Shown here piece by piece: positions 5,355 to 7,831 of a stretch of DNA of 7,831 bases. The notes below the pieces were generated by a model. The model did no database searches, was not told the DNA's origin, and worked only from the letters and a program-made list of their open reading frames with translations. The position numbers and the translations under genes were made by a program. The stretch comes from Candidatus Stramentimicrobium fermentans (GTDB taxonomy: Bacteria; Atribacterota; Phoenicimicrobiia; Phoenicimicrobiales; Stramentimicrobiaceae): assembly GCA_012520575.1 (NCBI GenBank), contig JAAYOB010000020.1, positions 1 through 7,831 of the forward strand. Reading direction: 5' to 3'. Within the stretch, counting starts at the first letter, position 1, and every line of letters starts with the position of its first letter.

Positions 5355-6569
5355 ATGAACAAACAACACTATGATTTTGATAGGGTTATTTCTCGTGGTG
5401 ATAAAAGCGGTTCTTATAGTATAAAATGGCAGAGTTTTGAAGAGAAATTTCCGGGCTATAATATCGATACCCAAAATTCATTGGGTATGTGGATAGCTGA
5501 CATGGATTTCCTATGCCCACCAGAGGTCATCAGCGCAATTAAAAAGAGGGCGGAACATGGTATCTACGGGTACCTTGCGCCGATTGCTTTAGAAGCATTC
5601 AAAAAAGCCGCTGCCGGCTGGTTTGAGAGACGTTATGATTATAAAGTCCCCACCGATTGGATGCTCTTTATAAGTGGGGTGGTACCCTCTATCAATGCTG
5701 CCATTCAGGAGTTTAGCAAACCCGGGGATGGTATTATTATTCAAAATCCCGTATATTACCCCTTTAGCAACAGCATAAAAAATAACGGTAGAATTATCCG
5801 TAATAATTCTTTAATAGAAGACAAGGGCAGTTATACTATGAATTTTGAAAACTTAGAAAATATTGCTAAAAAATCTGACACTAAATTTTTCATCCTCTGT
5901 AATCCTCATAACCCGGTAGGTAGAGTCTGGACTAAAGATGAACTTTATCAAGCCTGTCAGATTTGTCTGGATAACGGGGTTTTAGTTTTTTCCGATGAAA
6001 TTCATGCCGATTTTATAATGAAAGACTACCATTTTTCAACTGCCGGAAAACTGTCTGAGGAAATCAGTCAGAATCTTATCATCTCTTATGCCCCTAGTAA
6101 AACATTTAACATAGCCGGATTAGCCGCCTCTCTCATTGTGGTACCGAACCCGAAGCTAAGAGAGAGGTTAGCCAAAAGAATGGAAGCTAATAATTATCCG
6201 GACCCCAATGTCTTTGCCCCTATCGCCGGTGAGGCTGCCTATCTCTACGGCGATAACTATGTGTCTGAACTAATGGAATATGTTGAGCATAACTTTGATT
6301 TTACCGTCAACTTCCTCCGGGAGAATCTGCCTAGTATAACGATGAAAAAACCGGAGGGAACCTATTTAGGCTGGATGGACTTTAGAGGAACGGGCTTGAA
6401 CAGCAAGGAGATCTATTCTTTGATATTGGAAAAAGCTAAAGTAGTGGTAGATTTAGGAGATTGGTTTGGTTCTGAGGGTGATGGTTTTATAAGAATCAAT
6501 CTGGCCTGTCCTAAATATATTGTAATCGAAGCGTTGCAGAGGTTAAAAAAGGCATTCCAAAATCTTTAA
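5355..6569 (+). CDS. patB: MalY/PatB-type pyridoxal-phosphate C-S lyase (cystathionine beta-lyase) / aminotransferase
   Basis: Cytoplasmic fold-type I pyridoxal-phosphate enzyme of the MalY/PatB group. The family cleaves the C-S bond of cystathionine or cysteine to give pyruvate, ammonia and a thiol; some members act as aminotransferases. The 404-residue length is usual. Seen: MWIADMDF (45-52) and YGYL (71-74), typical of PatB; NPVYYPF (131-137); the cofactor segment NPHNPVGR (183-190); SDEIHADF (213-220), whose Asp214 would contact the pyridine nitrogen; and SYAPSKTFNIAGL (244-256), whose Lys249 is the expected Schiff-base lysine. An Arg near the C-terminus (in FIRINLAC) would bind the substrate carboxylate. 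The ATG at 5355 has AAGGA 7 bases upstream. It is divergent from yczE and convergent with the acyltransferase gene, so probably transcribed alone. The exact substrate cannot be read from sequence. Confidence 0.93.
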   Translation: MNKQHYDFDRVISRGDKSGSYSIKWQSFEEKFPGYNIDTQNSLGMWIADMDFLCPPEVISAIKKRAEHGIYGYLAPIALEAFKKAAAGWFERRYDYKVPTDWMLFISGVVPSINAAIQEFSKPGDGIIIQNPVYYPFSNSIKNNGRIIRNNSLIEDKGSYTMNFENLENIAKKSDTKFFILCNPHNPVGRVWTKDELYQACQICLDNGVLVFSDEIHADFIMKDYHFSTAGKLSEEISQNLIISYAPSKTFNIAGLAASLIVVPNPKLRERLAKRMEANNYPDPNVFAPIAGEAAYLYGDNYVSELMEYVEHNFDFTVNFLRENLPSITMKKPEGTYLGWMDFRGTGLNSKEIYSLILEKAKVVVDLGDWFGSEGDGFIRINLACPKYIVIEALQRLKKAFQNL

Positions 6570-6571
6570 TC

Positions 6572-6604
6572 ATTGGAAGAGATAAGAAAGATTGATCTCT
6601 CAAT
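6572..6604. terminator. Bulged hairpin between convergent patB and plsC
   Basis: ATTG (6572-6575) plus AGAGAT (6578-6583) pair with ATCTCT (6595-6600) plus CAAT (6601-6604), giving a 10-bp stem with a two-base bulge and an 11-base loop. It starts just after the patB stop and ends at the last base before the plsC stop codon. On the patB side a T-rich tract (TCTCTTTTTATTT) follows about six bases later. On the plsC side no U-run follows. It is a weak intrinsic-terminator candidate for patB. Confidence 0.35.
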
Positions 6605-7822
6605 TTAGTCTCTTTTTATTTCTTCTCGGGTAAAATTTATTGCCTGTTCCCATTTATAGGCAGAAATATGTGGATTTTGAAATTTAAACCTATACAATTC
6701 ATCTTTATAACTAAATTCCAATACTGCCAGGAACTGGACATTTAGACCGATGATTTCTGTTAAATCAAATTGAAATTTTTCAATGGCTGGCTGCTGGAAA
6801 GATAAAGCCCTTTTATGTAAACTCAAAACTCCTTTTCCTTTAGAAATAAAAGGCCGTTCTATACTGCCCACCAACATTTCAACACCGTCATCCTTTAGAA
6901 TATCTTCATTTTCTCCTTTAGTAGAGCAGTGGCCTGCTATAAGTTCCTTAAGGTATTGGACCTGCCAGCAATTCCAATCTCTTAAGTTATCAAAATACAA
7001 TTTGTTCTGCAATCCCTCCAAAAATCCGTATTGGGTATAGACTACACCGTATTGACAATGTTGACAGGTAAGATTGTCACCATGAGAAATAAGAGTATTC
7101 ATGGAATGACATTGGGGACAAAGATAGAGAAGTAATTCCAAGTTTTCCGCCAGATTTTTACCAACATATTTATTAAGCATCTTTCTCTGATACTCTACCT
7201 CATCATGAGCAAGCTGACTCTTTATCCTCTCCTCTATCTGCTCTAAGGGTAGCTCTGTTACCTCATCTTTAGTTATAGATAATTTGTAAGTTAAATTTAC
7301 TTTACCTCTTCGGGAATATTTAGCCCAGCGCGGATAAGCAAGGTAGCCACCCTCTATAACAACAGTTATCACCGGTACTCCTAACTTTTTAATAAGTTTT
7401 GCGGTGGCTGGGAAAATCCTGGTATTGGTAATCCCATCCCAATTTCTCTCGCCTTCCGGGAAGATACCCATGACTCTCCCTATATCTCTGGCCTGGAATA
7501 ATTTTTTTATTGGTTGAGACTGCCTGATGTATCTCTTTTTCGGAATGGAATCTACCGCATTCAAAACTATACGGAACCAGGGATTCCTAAAATAAGTCTC
7601 CTCAGCTAAATAGCACATTGGTTCTTTCACAAAAATGTCAACCAAAAATGGGTCCCAATAAGTTACATGGTTAGCAAGTATTAAGAAGGGCGGTTTTAAA
7701 TTTCTAGCATCATTTTTTGATACGATGATATCGAGTTTTCCATGTAGATATGTGTTGGAAAAAAATTTTATTATACTTCCCCAAAAGGAGTTAAATTTCT
7801 TGGCTTTCTTAACATTATTCAT
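6605..7822 (-). CDS. plsC: 1-acyl-sn-glycerol-3-phosphate acyltransferase-like protein with C-terminal zinc ribbon
   Basis: The N-terminal half is a PlsC-type acyltransferase domain: NHVTYWD (51-57) is the catalytic H-x4-D box and FPEGERN (121-127) the phosphate-binding FPEG box. The family transfers an acyl chain to lysophosphatidic acid at the inner face of the membrane. The 405-residue protein is much longer than typical PlsC (about 200-250). The extension starts near 230 with a zinc ribbon, Cys235/Cys238 and Cys253/Cys256, continues through a Trp/Tyr-rich linker, and ends in a beta-rich region (about 320-398) with SKGKGVLSLHKRALSF and SAYKWEQAI, resembling a bacterial PH- or GRAM-like domain. 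No signal peptide is seen. The ATG at 7822 follows an in-frame TGA at 7831-7829, so it is the first possible start and the gene is complete; its Shine-Dalgarno site would lie outside the window. The substrate is inferred from the domain only. Confidence 0.85.
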   Translation of the reverse strand: MNNVKKAKKFNSFWGSIIKFFSNTYLHGKLDIIVSKNDARNLKPPFLILANHVTYWDPFLVDIFVKEPMCYLAEETYFRNPWFRIVLNAVDSIPKKRYIRQSQPIKKLFQARDIGRVMGIFPEGERNWDGITNTRIFPATAKLIKKLGVPVITVVIEGGYLAYPRWAKYSRRGKVNLTYKLSITKDEVTELPLEQIEERIKSQLAHDEVEYQRKMLNKYVGKNLAENLELLLYLCPQCHSMNTLISHGDNLTCQHCQYGVVYTQYGFLEGLQNKLYFDNLRDWNCWQVQYLKELIAGHCSTKGENEDILKDDGVEMLVGSIERPFISKGKGVLSLHKRALSFQQPAIEKFQFDLTEIIGLNVQFLAVLEFSYKDELYRFKFQNPHISAYKWEQAINFTREEIKRD

Positions 7823-7831
7823 AAAATTTCA

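Noticed and set aside
6783-7040. Plus-strand open frame of 85 codons opposite plsC
   Set aside because: It is antisense to the zinc-ribbon and C-terminal region of the acyltransferase and has no Shine-Dalgarno site or family resemblance.

Overview
The window is an AT-rich stretch of bacterial chromosome packed with housekeeping-type genes on both strands. Shine-Dalgarno-like sites precede most starts, one start is TTG, and several promoters resemble the -35/-10 consensus. This fits a low-GC bacterium such as Bacillota or another low-GC anaerobic lineage; nothing here fixes the taxon. There is no CRISPR array, tRNA, rRNA, complete mobile element or defence island.

Left part, minus strand (about 1-2948): transcription runs right to left through rarA (AAA+ replication/recombination ATPase), then a small MoaD/ThiS-like sulfur-carrier gene broken by a one-base frameshift, then ddl (D-alanine--D-alanine ligase). 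The three are closely spaced and probably one transcription unit. At the far left edge the first 20 codons of a zinc-ribbon protein begin on the same strand, directly behind a good promoter match.

Middle (about 2949-5041): a 235-bp intergenic region holds a tandem TTGACTC promoter-like element and drives a plus-strand MFS transporter. The transporter gene converges on, and overlaps by 47 bp, a minus-strand YczE-like membrane protein. That protein contains two copies of one motif set exactly 98 residues apart. Its gene has a consensus promoter (TTGACA-16 bp-TATAAT), a leader of roughly 100 nt that can fold into nested stems, a strong Shine-Dalgarno site and a TTG start.

Right part (about 5042-7831): the 313-bp region between yczE and the plus-strand patB (MalY/PatB-type pyridoxal-phosphate C-S lyase) is a divergent regulatory region. 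patB converges on a minus-strand acyltransferase of the PlsC type, which carries an unusual C-terminal extension: a CxxC...CxxC zinc ribbon and a possible PH/GRAM-like domain. A bulged hairpin lies in the short gap between these two convergent genes.

Functionally the genes touch cell-wall precursor synthesis (ddl), genome maintenance (rarA), membrane transport (MFS, YczE), sulfur amino-acid metabolism (patB) and phospholipid synthesis (plsC). They do not form one recognisable pathway. The observations most worth following are the split MoaD/ThiS-like gene, the structured yczE leader and the zinc-ribbon acyltransferase fusion. I did not find a convincing new multi-gene system.
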